A DNA stretch of 64,000 nt from Liolophura sinensis. Taxonomy: Eukaryota > Mollusca > Polyplacophora > Chitonida > Chitonidae. Below, in pieces: positions 36,151-48,400 of the stretch (the first letter of the stretch is position 1; the number at the start of each line of letters is the position of its first letter). Where the stretch lies: contig NC_088307.1 of assembly GCF_032854445.1 (NCBI RefSeq), positions 27,816,547 through 27,880,546 on the forward strand, given 5' to 3'. Made by a program: the position numbers and the translations under genes. The notes below the pieces were generated by a model. It did no database searches. It was not told the DNA's origin and was given only the letters and a program-made list of their open reading frames with translations.

Positions 36151-36895
36151 TTTTCACTCATCCCACTGTACATTTTTGTACATTGTGCTGTATAACTTGA
36201 TAAATTCTGCTCCACACTTCTCCCCTTACAATGTGACACTATTTCCTTCACCTTATGACACAATCTGTTGTGCATTGTAACACATTCTGCGATACAGTCC
36301 GACGCATTATGCTGTATCGTGTGACAAATTTGCTTAAGTCTGACGTACATTGTGGCACATTATACGTTGTAATATGTTACCGTCGGCTCCTGCGCTGTGA
36401 CACTAATTGATAAGTTCGTTGTGACACAGTCCAATGTTCTTTCCGGCATAGGTCAATTTGTAAAAGGAACTACATTTTGGCTCACTATATATTGTGAGAG
36501 ATACCGACGTACATTTTGCAACTTCTGTTGTGTATTGTGACACATTCCGCTGTGTATTGTTACACATTCTGTTGCACATTGTGACTGATTTGGGTCTACA
36601 TTTTTTGACACATGCTGTTGTACATATTGGAACAGTTTTTTTGTAATTTTTTCTTCTTCACAATTTTTCTTCTTCACAATTTGAGACGTTGTGCTGAACA
36701 TTTACATGTATTTTTTGACATTCTGCTGTGCATTGTGACACATTCCGCTGTGCATTGTGACACACTCCACTGTCCATTGTGACACATTCCACATTGTACT
36801 GTACATTATCACACACTCTTCCGTACCCGGTGGTACAGAATGTGGTATATTATGACATATTCCTTTGTACAGCCTGACAAATTCACCTGTACGTT

Positions 36896-37048
36896 ATACT
36901 ACATTCTGCAACCTGCGGATGGTCGTGGGTTTCCCCGAGCTGTGCCCGGTTTCCACCCACCATAATGCTGGCCGCCGTCGTATAAGTGAAATATTCTTGA
37001 GTAAGGCGTAAAAAACCAATCAAATAAATAAATAAATACTACATTCTG
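36896..37048 (+). mobile_element. Family A SINE fragment with 13-bp target-site duplication
   Basis: A 5'-truncated SINE (about 36909-37035) is flanked by ATACTACATTCTG at 36896-36908 and again at 37036-37048. The duplicated satellite segment at about 35455 has the same surroundings with no SINE, so the pre-insertion state is still present in this window. Confidence 0.9.
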
Positions 37049-38189
37049 CTGTACTGTAGAATACTGTGGTGTATTGTGACACGCTATGTACATTATGATA
37101 CATTCCTCTGTACATCGTGACATATTGTGACACAGATTGAGGTGCATTGTGACACGCTGTGCACGTTCTGACACACTTCTCTGTACATTGTGACTTATGG
37201 TGACACAGTCTGGGTATATTGTGACACGCTATGTACGTAATTACACATTTCTCTGTACATTGTGACACATTATGACACATTCTGGGGTGTATTGCTAAGC
37301 GCTGTGCACGTTATGACACATTTCTTTGTAGCCTGTGACATTGTGACACAGTCTGGGGTGTGTTGTGTCACGCTGGGTAGATTAGGAAACGTTTTTCTGT
37401 ACATTGTGACATACTGTGACACAGTCTGAGGTGTATTGTGACACGCTGTTAACGATATGACATATTCTGTTGTAGATTATGACATATTCCGCTGTACATT
37501 GTGACACATTCCGCTGTACATTGTCACACATTTTTTTGTACAGTGTGACACATTTTTGTTGTACACAGTGACACATTCCGCTGTACACTGTGACATATTC
37601 CGTTGTACATTGTAGCACAAAGTGCTGTCCATTTTGACACATTCTGCTGCACATTGTGACACATTTTACTGTGCAGTGTGACACATTCCGCTGTACATTG
37701 TGGCACATTGTGCTGTCCATCCTGACACATTCCGCTGCACACTGTGACACAGTTTATTGTGCAGTGTGACACATCGTTTTCGTGTTTATTTTGAAATTTT
37801 ATGCTGAATAGCTCAATGCCGTCTGAGATACAGTGTGACACGTTCTGTGGTAAGGTGTAACACACTGTGCTGTTTTCTGTGGTAAACTTTTTTGCTGAAT
37901 ATTGTAACACATTCTACAGCATTTTGCTGTACATTATACGGTACAGTGTGACACATTCTTGCACACACTGTGACATAATCTGTTGTGTAATGTGAAATAC
38001 TGTGCTTTGTGACAATGTGGCACATCTCATATTTGATCCCCTTTTTCACGCAGCTCATTCGTAATTTGCTCGAATACGAACAGTAGCTCATGATAGGCCT
38101 TGGGTTTAATGCAGGCCTTGGGTGGGGAATTAACCCATTTTGCTTAGCACACAGGCGTACTGACAATAATCATACGACATACCTCATGA

Positions 38190-38530
38190 AGTAGCGAGCT
38201 TCGGGAGCGGTAGATCCAGGGTCAGTCCTGGGTCGGGTCACATCTAAAACCTTAAAAGAGGAAGTTGTAACTTCCTCGCTTGGCCTTCAGCACGTAGGAG
38301 ATAGTGCAACGACTGGTTGACCCGCATCAGTAAAATAGCTTGGGCGGGGCGGCTTACTTGCCTTCGGTAAGGCGTCTCAGTGAAGCAGCACTAGATAAAA
38401 GAGCGCTGGAAATCCGTCCTGCAACAAGGAGACACATTACATGCACTCCAAGGATTCCTTCATCGTCATATGACTGAAAAATTGTTAAGTACGACGTTAA
38501 ACCCCGGGCACTCACTCACTCACTCATGTA
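38190..38530 (+). mobile_element. Family B SINE, ending in CACTCACT tail
   Basis: GAGCGGTAGATCCAGGGTCA forms a diverged tRNA-like start. The 3' end reads ATATGACTGAAAAATTGTTA, then AGTACGACGTTAAACCCC and (ACTC)n. The body shares motifs with the copies at 53478-53850 and 54640-54992. Confidence 0.75.
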
Positions 38531-39782
38531 GTCGCTTACGCAATCTAGTAATTGGTAAGCTCTCTGGTCGTTCACAAACATGATGTGCAAGTTTCTACGT
38601 CAATGAGCCTCTTCGTTGTAAATGTCGTGAGAGCTGACAAGTCTTTGATTGCTTGATGAGAAAAATATACACGTGCTAAGGAAGTTTTACAAAAACGTTT
38701 GAACGGCGCTCAAAAGGACATGTCACAATTTGTTTAATTTGACATCATGTTACACATTTAGATGGGTTCTTTTGGTCAAGATTTTTAACGTTTTAAAAAA
38801 TCTTTTAACCAAATATTTATATTGTTCACTCCTGTCTCCACGTTTTCTACATCATCATTCATTCACATCACTTGGGATTGCCGTGACGCAAGGCGAAATA
38901 GAAACAGAAATTGGCTGTTATAAATCGTGTAGGAGATTCCATCTTATTTCGCTAAGTGCGCAGCATTAAAGCTTTAGACAGAAAGTCAGCTATAATGGTG
39001 TGATTTTCATGTTCGAGGCTATTAATATTTCAGGCCAGCTACAGCAAAGATATTGATTGTCTCAGTTAATAATGAAAGAGATTAATATGTTTCCATTACC
39101 CACTGTCCTAATCGCTTAAAATGTGCGCGGATCTGCAAATAAAGAAAAAAGCGTTATTGATTCTGGTTCTGAAAATATCAAACGTAAACCGTTAAATGGA
39201 TATTTTTTGGTAACATTTTAAAAATAACCATATAATCAACCCCCGTCGGTATTACAAATCTGTGTCGTTAATTTGTCTCTGTACAGTATGTGTGTGTTTG
39301 TGTGTTGCGTTATAATTGTAAAAAAAATGTTAAATGAGGCATTATGGGTAAAATACAACCACAATTTATTTTCTGTCATCTACTTTTTACATTCTCCAAA
39401 GTGGAATATTTTAATTTTCCTCCACAGGTCACGTCAGTTCATGGCGTCAAAGTATACTCACCTGCGTTATTCATTATATTAAAGCCATATGTCATTGGTA
39501 TTCGGCATACAAGTGGTTTAATGAATAGTCGATAGTTGAGTTTATACTGGGCTTATGGACTTTACTGTAATAGCCCATCTCAAATAAATTGTAATTCATG
39601 GAATGGAAAAAAAACAGAGCTGGGTTGATGATATTTATGAAGCTTCATTCTGACCCATGCTATACGGTACCAATATGCGTCCTTACCACAAAGGTTTGTC
39701 TTAGACTATGTTGATTGTAACTGCAATACCTACATATTTTTACAGCGTATGTTGCTTAGTAGTTTCAGTTAATAGAGCCTAT
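38531..39782. other. Intergenic; no gene seen
   Basis: This is AT-rich unique sequence after the family B SINE. Reading frames of 60-80 codons occur by chance, and I find no splice-site pair or domain. Confidence 0.4.
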
Positions 39783-39915
39783 ATTTATTTATGTATTTAT
39801 TTATTTGATTGATGTTTTACGCTGTACTCAAGAATATTTCCCTTATACGACGGCCGCCGGCTATATAATGGGTGGAAAACGGGCAGAGCGCGCGGGAAAC
39901 CCACGACCGCAGCGC
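39783..39915 (-). mobile_element. Family A SINE, minus strand, truncated
   Basis: A TTTATTTATTTGATTGATG tail is followed by the reverse-complement core as far as CCCACGACC. Beyond it, two related stretches (near 39915-39990 and 40055-40140, with GGAACAGGGATCTGG) form a local duplication of about 140 bases. Confidence 0.85.
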
Positions 39916-39989
39916 AGAGCCTGCAATTGTGGAACAGGGATCTGGGCCGTATAAAACAACTTGATTTCTAAGTCTTAAGTTGTTTCTAA

Positions 39990-42430
39990 CTGCTATGGTT
40001 ACATAAGTATAGGTCGTTAGCATGTCTTTGGTTAGTAGGTATAATCAGTTAGCCTGCAGCACAGTTATGGAACAGGGATCTGGTTCGTGTAAAACAAAGC
40101 TGTCGTAGTCTGAGTTAATTGTAACTACAGTGGTTACACAAGCATACATGTGTGTCGTTAATGGTAGTTACGATCAATTAGCCTGCAATACAATTCTGGA
40201 CTGGCCATGCAATGCCCTTTTAGGTTTTAATTCTCTAGTTATAGATATGTCCAAAAGATTTGTACAAAGGATGTAAAATAAATTTAAATAAATCATGCAT
40301 TTGTAAAATGTTACATACATGTGCATTTCTCTTGTAACAAATCTGTTTGTCATATGCTCAAAGCATTTGTGCTTGTGACCAAACATTCTCAGCTTTTGTT
40401 TAGATAAAGCGCAACGTTTAGACACGTGTTCAAATGTTCATACAAATGTGTAAAAGAGTTATTAATGAGAGTATTAGAGAATTAAAGAATACGTAGCGAA
40501 ATCGGTTGTCATAAACATGTCTGAATTATCCCAATAAAGTGAAGGTTTCCTCACAAATATTTGCAAAGAAAGGGGATCGTTAACTGCTTACTAAACACTA
40601 AAGCCTACAGCATGGAAAATGTAGTAGATGGGGTCCTGGAAGTCCTAGATGAGGGACGACAGTGTGATAGTTTGCATGCAATCCGGGAAATCCAGCTTCT
40701 TATCAGTTTATCTCAGTTAAGGTTCTTTTCCAACTCTTCCTGTAAATGCTAATCCTCGTCATCACATGACTGAAAAAGCGCACGACGTAAAACCCCATGC
40801 GTACATATATATTTAAATGCTTAATGAGTAGAAACTTATATACGCCACTAGCGTCATGTATTAAGCAGAGCTGGGCAACAAACCATGCAACCATGCAGCG
40901 ATGTTAATTGCATTTGTTAGGCTTTATTGGTTTAGAATTGTTTAAAATACTGTGTTGTCACTACATTTAATATGTATTACACGAAAACAATTCAAGGGGA
41001 CCAGGCCATGTAGACCCCCAAGTCCACCAGCAGAATCCTGATTTATCCAGGTGAACATATTAAGAAACAGTGCCATAGGTCATTCTCACGAGACCCATTT
41101 GCAAACAGTTTCTACTCCATCTTAAACAAAGCCCCTTGAGAGATTGAAACTGTCGTTCATTCCTGAGAGACTAGGTTTAGTTGGCATACATAGATAGCGC
41201 ATTCTCTGCTAGCTATCGACCTGTGTGACATGACAGTCAAAGAGTTTGAAATATCTTTCAAAAAACGACTGGCGTGGTTTTTATTGTAATGATTACAACG
41301 GTTATTTGATTAATGGATAAACAGCAAAACACACTACATTACTTTATGTACAGCTGTTAGAATTTATCCAGGGATTTTAATAAATGATTCATTACTTTAT
41401 CGAAAGGGATCAAACACTTCTACATGTACCGTAAATTACCTAAAATTTCGCCCATCATTATGTTTCACACTTTTCCTAGATCTAAGAGCTCAATTGATCT
41501 TGGAAAGATGATGTGGGGTTAATTTGTGTGTTGCCGGATTAAAAATAACATTTAATGACTTTTTTTCCCATATTTGACCCTAACCTGCACTGTTTTTTTT
41601 TGGATGAAGGTTTATATTAACTAGCGTAAATGTGCTAGTTTTTACCCAATCAGATGGCTGAAAACAAAAAGGCTATCGCAAAATGTCAAGTCATAAAAAC
41701 ACACTTCAAAAGAATACTGTTTCCTTGTCGGCTTTTATTAAAACAGCTGGGTGGAGACCGTGGAATTGCTGCTACTTCAGAGGTCAGATGCCAAGGGTGA
41801 TCCGTTCTCAGCACGATCGCTTAAACTCCCCTTATATGATACGACAGAGGAGGGGAGGGGATAACCTTACTGGTGTGTTATTCTAATTCCCGTTAAGTTC
41901 ATCAGATAAAAACTACCAGACTTGACGTACTGCATGCAGCTCAGAAGGGAAAAGAAGAGATGGCCACGGACACAAAGCTCGAAATCCTAGTTCCAATCCA
42001 ACACTCGTTTGGTCGTCCGTGCCTTTAAGCAAAGAGCTTTGTAAAGAAATTGGTGAAGGGTAATGGTTTATTCCATCCGTAAACCTGAGCATCTTTATGT
42101 ATCTGGAGAGATACCAGGTACGGCGTTATACCTCAATTAATCTATTAAATATATAAATGTATTAATTGATTTGATTACCTGTTGCCAGTCATGTGGTTGA
42201 TTCGTCAGGGGGGAGATTTCAGTCTTAGTTTTTTATGATTTATTTATTAAGGATATCAGCATCTGCGTGAGTAAACAAAGATAACCCTGAAATGTCAAGA
42301 GATTGCTTGTGGTAGAGTTCGCCTGCGTGCTGGGCGCACTGCGCCTGCGCATGCCACCTCTTGGCTTGGTGCCTTAGCTGTGTTTGTCGTTAACGAAACA
42401 CTTTATCAAAACTACTTCGGCCGACACTCT
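39990..42430. other. Intergenic; no gene seen upstream of the hexosaminidase gene
   Basis: At 40738-40800 lies a tail fragment of a family B SINE (CATCACATGACTGAAAAAGC, CGACGTAAAACCCC). The stretch 41930-42160 looks like an old SINE ending in TACGGCGTTATACCTCAATT. The core promoter of the next gene may include CATATAT at 42436-42442, about 60 bases before its ATG. Confidence 0.35.
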
Positions 42431-42499
42431 CTCTGCATATATCACCCTGTGTTATACGCCCGCGTGGAAGTAGAAGGCTAAGAAGAAGAACGCAGGATA

Positions 42500-45400
42500 A
42501 TGGCCGTTAAAATAACCTGGCTCATCTGGATCACCATTCTTGTGTCCTGTGAGCTTTACGTTGAAGCCGATATAACATATATCTCGGCTCGCATTCCCCT
42601 TCAGGTCAGTGTGTTCTGTTTTTTCTTTGGTCTCAATCGTAAATGCACAGTGACCGAGGAGGATAAAAAGCTACATCTACCATTCAAAATTATATTCAAA
42701 TTAATACCTTAATTTTAATCATTTATCAAAGTTTTATAATCTGGAACTGGAAATTACGTTTTCTTTGGAGGCCTTTACCTGAAACAAAGTGTGCATTATT
42801 CATTTTTTCATCACACGAATGGCAGGGTCAACGTTGGCCACCAGGATCACCATGGCCTCTACCGTTACAGTGGAGACACAGCCCCCTACTTCTTACAATA
42901 AACCCTTCCAACTTTCCCATGGTAACGGACTTGGAGAGCTGTGACGTCATCGACAAAGCGTTGCATCGATACCGAGGCTTGTTGTTCCAGAATCCCAATG
43001 TCACCGAGGACAAGAACCTGCCAGTTTTACCTAAACTTCGTGTTCATATTTCAAGTCGAGTTTGTGGACTTTATCCCAAACAAGACACAGACGAGCAGTG
43101 TAAGTTATATTCTCAAAACTTAGTTGCAATGCTTTATATCACTTACTGCTAGAGTGTCCTTGGGTATAAGAGAATGTATTTCAGTGTATTTTAAACTCCA
43201 TACTCAAGAACTGTTCGTTTATTAAATGGTGATCTGTTTTATTTAGTGTCGAGAAGCGGTGTCCACTATGTTATATTTTGCAATTTACTGACAAGCTTTT
43301 TCACGTGAAGTGAAAAAATATGCAGGTTTTTTGAAGTTATCAACGAACACAAAGAGAACTCCCCCACCCCTTACCCCACCCACACCCCCGCGGAGTCAGA
43401 GTCAGTGCGTCCGCTGGGAAAGGCCGTGATTGGACCATGGTCTGAGATTCATTTCATTAGATGAATACAAAATTCTTGTCTTAACGAGAATTTTCGTTGA
43501 CATTACAGGGAGATAAAGATGTGGTTAGTGGTCATTTTCGTTAGTGCGGGTTCAGTGCGGGTTTAGAGTAAAAGACTACACCATAGAGGATTATAAAACA
43601 AACGGCAATGGACGCTTGTGCCGTATACTTGTGAGAAAGTTAGTCAGTAAATTGCCAATGTTACGCCGTTTACCTCCGTCATTCCGGTTTTATCAAAACT
43701 GACCGCTATCGTATAAGTTAAAGTTTTCAGTGTGACTTTAAACAACAATCAATCAGTCAATCAGTTTTCAAAATAATTGGACTGACGCTACCCGATAACA
43801 ATCAATCGCACATAGAAAATGAGGCATCTTAATCCCGCATCCTTTGACTACAGGCATCACTCGTGTATGCAAAAAAAAGCACGTGTGTCTACACGTAAAA
43901 TCTTCTCATCTGTCATCTGATATCAGAATCCTAGAAGCGATAAACCTTTGAATACAATGCTGACAGAAATGGCTTCCCTCATGGGATCTGGCTGTATCCA
44001 CTTTAATCATACAGCCTCAAAGCGCTCTCTATTACAATAAAGTACTTAACGGCCTTGTCGATCGGTGCGTCTCAAGTACCTCCATTTGCATTAAAAATCT
44101 TTATATCGCCTATTAGGGCCTCGAGACTAAAATCTGATTTGTATCAGTGCAGCTTGACTATCCATACGTTTTGCCTGGTATCATGGAAAAACGATGACTG
44201 TTTTCGTTTTGCATGTAAATTAGCCATCATTATTTTCCGTGTATGGTTTTTTTTGGCTATACCGTGCTTGAAGCCGTGTTAATGGATGGGTCAGAAATCA
44301 GCCCAGATATTATCGATTCCAAATGTCCTGTTTCCGTTGACGAATGATATGTTAGATTTGATTACTTGAAATGAGAATCCAAAGTTGCTCGTTTCAGCTG
44401 ACCTTCACGCCAAAACAATCCCTGAATATTTTGTCAACAAACCTCGCTTTTCTTCCAATAGATGGCCGCAAAAAATCATTTCTATCATCTCTCAACGCGA
44501 CAATTAAGAGATATCTTGGAGTTTTAAGTGGTCATATCAATGCACAGTAGATGTTACAGGCTCTAACAGCACAGCAAAGCTCTTATCACGTGTTTTAATA
44601 TCCCATGTTTCAAATACAGCCTACTTAATGACATACAGTATACCATATTCTCTAAACTTTGACATGTTCTAAGGTACCAACTGTTTTTTCTTTAGCCCTT
44701 TGCGCTTGACATATGCAATAGATCTAAGGTTGTGGGGCTGTGGGTTCGTATCTCCAGATAGAGATAAAGATGGGTTCCAGAATTTGCCCTGGCGCCCGAT
44801 ATGTTTACGGTAAAAGTCCGACGTCAGACCTCTCCCATCGATGATGTACCACTTACTGTCTCATTGCTGTTTTAGTACATGCCGCCTCCTAGCTGTTGTT
44901 TTGTATGTGACTTCATTGCTGTTATTGTTTAGGCTGCCTCAATACTGTGGTTGCTTCATTACTGCTTTTTGGGATGCTGCCTCATTGCTGTTGACGCGAA
45001 TGTTGCTTCATTACTCTTGTTGCGTACACTGTCTCATTGCTGTTGTTTTGTACGCCGCCTCATTAATGTTGACGCGCATGTTACCTATACTGCCGTTGCC
45101 TACACCGCCTCATGGTAATTGATACCTCAGTACTGTCGTTGCGCATGCTGCCTCATTGTTGTTGTTTCGTGCGCCGCCTCACTGGTGTTGTTTTGTGCGC
45201 CGCCTCATTGCTGTTGTTTCGTACTCGGCCTCTCTGCTGTTGTTTCGTATGTCGCCTCATTGCTGTGGTAACGTACACCGCCTCATTGCTGTTGTAGCGT
45301 AACCTGCCTCATTGCTGTTTTTCCAAAGTTGCATTATTGTTGTTGTTGCGTATATTGCCTCACTGTTATTGTTGCGTATGTTGCCTCATTGCTGTTCTTT

Positions 45401-48400
45401 TGTACGCCGCCTTAACGCTGTTGTTTTGTACGCCAGCTCATTGCTGTTGTTTCGTACGCCGCCTCATTGTTGTTGTAGCGTAACCTGCCTCATAGCTATT
45501 GTGTGTATGCGTTCTGAACTGCCAAATTCAAAGTCGACATCTTGTCAAACTACATGTAACTTATAGATATCGATAACGGTTTCTGGTGTCTGAGTCATGT
45601 TCCAAGAACCTTTATGCTTACAACAAGTCAAGTGTTTCTTCACATTTCTTTTTGTTACAGATGAACTGGATATTCACAGCGAAAATGGCGTGACGGTAAC
45701 CGCACGTGAGGTGTGGGGGGCTCTCAGAGGTGAGGGAACCTTAAGGTTTTATGTGCATATATTGCAAACCTTTACAGCGCTCGAATTTTGGGTAGTAAAA
45801 GGCAAACACGCACAAACCCAAAATTCGTAACCATTGTATTGTATTATATTATTTATATCTTCGCTGTATACTCATGGTTATGTCATTTACGTAATGACTG
45901 TTAGATTTATGGGTAGGGACTGTGGACAGAACCTGAAGAGATCATCCCATCTCACCGTTACACAGCAAAGCCTTCACTTCGCTCACCGGGTGATACTGTT
46001 CGCTTAACGGCCCGTACTTTTTGTGCCCTGACACCATGCTTCTTAACCTCACAGTTTCCCCCGCTCGCCGCACATAACCATTTGCCAACCGCATGGTAGC
46101 ATTTGATTGCAAAGAAAGATTTCGCACAGTACAGTTGTTTAAAAGTCTTAAAACTTGTGGTATTGCGGTCACATATGTCTGCTTCATGGGACTATGTGGG
46201 TCACAACCGCATATCACTGTCTCTAGTGCAGTTCTGTCAACTTTATTTCATTTATTTACTTATCTGATTGGTGTTTTACACCGTATTCAAGAATATTTCA
46301 CTTATACTAAGGCGACCAGCATTATGGTGGGAGGACACCGGGCACAGTCCAGGGGAAACCCACGATCATCCGCATGTTGCTGGCAGACCTTCCTATTCTG
46401 TAAGGTCCATGGCCTCACTACAGTATGGTTGTGTGATGCAGGCCTGAATATTTCACACAGTATTGAACAGGGTTCGTCGTTTTAATATTAGGGGGCTAAT
46501 TATTTATGTGTGTGTACTTAGCAATCGTGTCGTCCGTATACATACATGTAGAGGATTAAAGTGTATCAGACGAGCTTTAGAAGATAAAATATTCCTGAGT
46601 ATTGCGTAAAGCACTAATGAATGAAATAAATAAATACATAATTATATTTTATTATAATTTTATTTTACTGTTATATAGAATTGCAAGGTACACAGATCTC
46701 TACTTCCACATGAATGATAGATAAGCCAAACAAACGAAGAGGAAAAAAGGAGAGAAAACAGTTTTGTGAATAAAATAATATTCTATGCAATAACCCGAGA
46801 TGAATAAGTTGGACAGATCATCTATCATATCTAAGACGATTTTGAATCAATAACGTCATGAGGTCTAAAATCATAGCAAAAAACAGTCGTATGTGGAGTG
46901 ATGCATGCATATGAAAGTCATTCTCTGCAGCACATGTCAAGTAAAAAACAAACAAATATGTTCAACATACAATATGGGATTAGATTTCCGGTGGCCAGAT
47001 ATTGAAATATCATCTGTATTTCCTACACAATGTAGTTTGACTTTTACTTTTTAGATTTTAAGGCATGACAAGTTTTACAAAATGTGTGTTTTAGTTGATC
47101 GTAGGCCTTTCAATGAGCAATTTCCTGCACCTCTTTGGTGCACGTTGTATACATACAATTTTTAAAAAAAAGCCTTCTGAACTTTTGTACCGCAATATTT
47201 CAACTGCAGCCTCGAACTTTCTGTCCCGTCACGATATTGTGTGTTACGATGTAAAACAATGGTTATGTACACAGGATGGTTCGTGTGTATCTGACAAAAA
47301 TGGTCGCGTGACAACAGAGAAACAGACGCGGCGAGTACAGATTTCAATTTAATACGGCAGGCTACAACAATGGGGAAAACATGCTCACGTATATTAAAAC
47401 GGCACGTGCAAAACAGCTTATTGGCCTGGTAAACATGTTTTTATGTAAGTATTTTACATAAAACATTGCCAAGAAGGGGATAGGATAATCGTACTACAAT
47501 AGAATATAGAATGACACCTGGTTGATATGGCAAACAGACTTTAGGAAGTTTTGTGCACACATTTAGTGATATATGTCTGTACGACTGAAGCTGCGTATAC
47601 AGCTCTTTCTCGATCATTCTATCCCGTTGTACTAAAGAAGGCAAATGACCCATGATCTCATATCATTGTCATATGCGTTCATCTCGCGCGACCCCTGGCG
47701 GCTTACAATGAATACAAATGAATCAATGGAGCCTCAGACTATAAATCAGCTCAACTCATGCTTTTAAGGCAGGAGGTTTGCCAGGTACTTGTCAAAGGGA
47801 CGGTTGTTTTCTTTGTGCTCTGTCTGAGTTCATTTCCCTATAAAACCTGGCTACCGCCGTAAGAGTGTAAAGAAATTTAGTTCGATGCTCAGTCACAATC
47901 AAATAAGTAAATCATAAATAAATGCTGAATTATTCCTAAGTAAGCAAAACTATATATGCAATCATGACATTTATTTATTTATATCCCCCCGGGCTCTGCC
48001 CTGTTTCCCTCCCACTGTAATGCTGGCCGCCGTCGTACAAGTGAAATATTCTTGAGTACGGCGTAAAACAACAATCAAATAAATAAATTTATTTATTGGG
48101 GCCTCTGTGGCTCTGCTGGTTAGCGCGCTAGCTCAGCGTCGAATAACTGAAACATTCTTGAGTACGACGTAACACACCAATCAAATAAATAAATAAATTT
48201 TTTTTTTCATGGTGTGTTACGCCGTACTCTAAAACCTGGGAAACCCACGGCCATTCCCAGGTTGCTGTCAGACCTTCCTACGAACAAATGGAGAGGAAGA
48301 CGGCATGAGCTGGGAACGCTTACATAAGGAGATTGTAGCATGATCGATTGTAGATCGTACAAATGAGTTTACGATTGATTGTAAACATAAGTTGCACCGC

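Larger units (their letters stand above)
35170..38020. repeat. Long degenerate satellite based on TGTGACACATTCTGCTGTACAT
   Basis: About 2.8 kb of variants of a 20-24-base phrase (CATTGTGACACATTCYGCTG) is interrupted by two SINEs. Minus-strand frames read as repeated MSQCTAECVTMYSG, but the frames shift often and stops are frequent. Inside it, a segment near 35345-35910 is repeated near 36790-37460 at a far higher similarity than the basic unit. Confidence 0.85.

Noticed and set aside
35183-37910. Cys-rich minus-strand frames (MSQCTAECVTMYSGMCHN)
   Set aside because: They resemble small secreted Cys-rich proteins, but the frames come from TGTGACACATT satellite units, shift often and are cut by SINEs.
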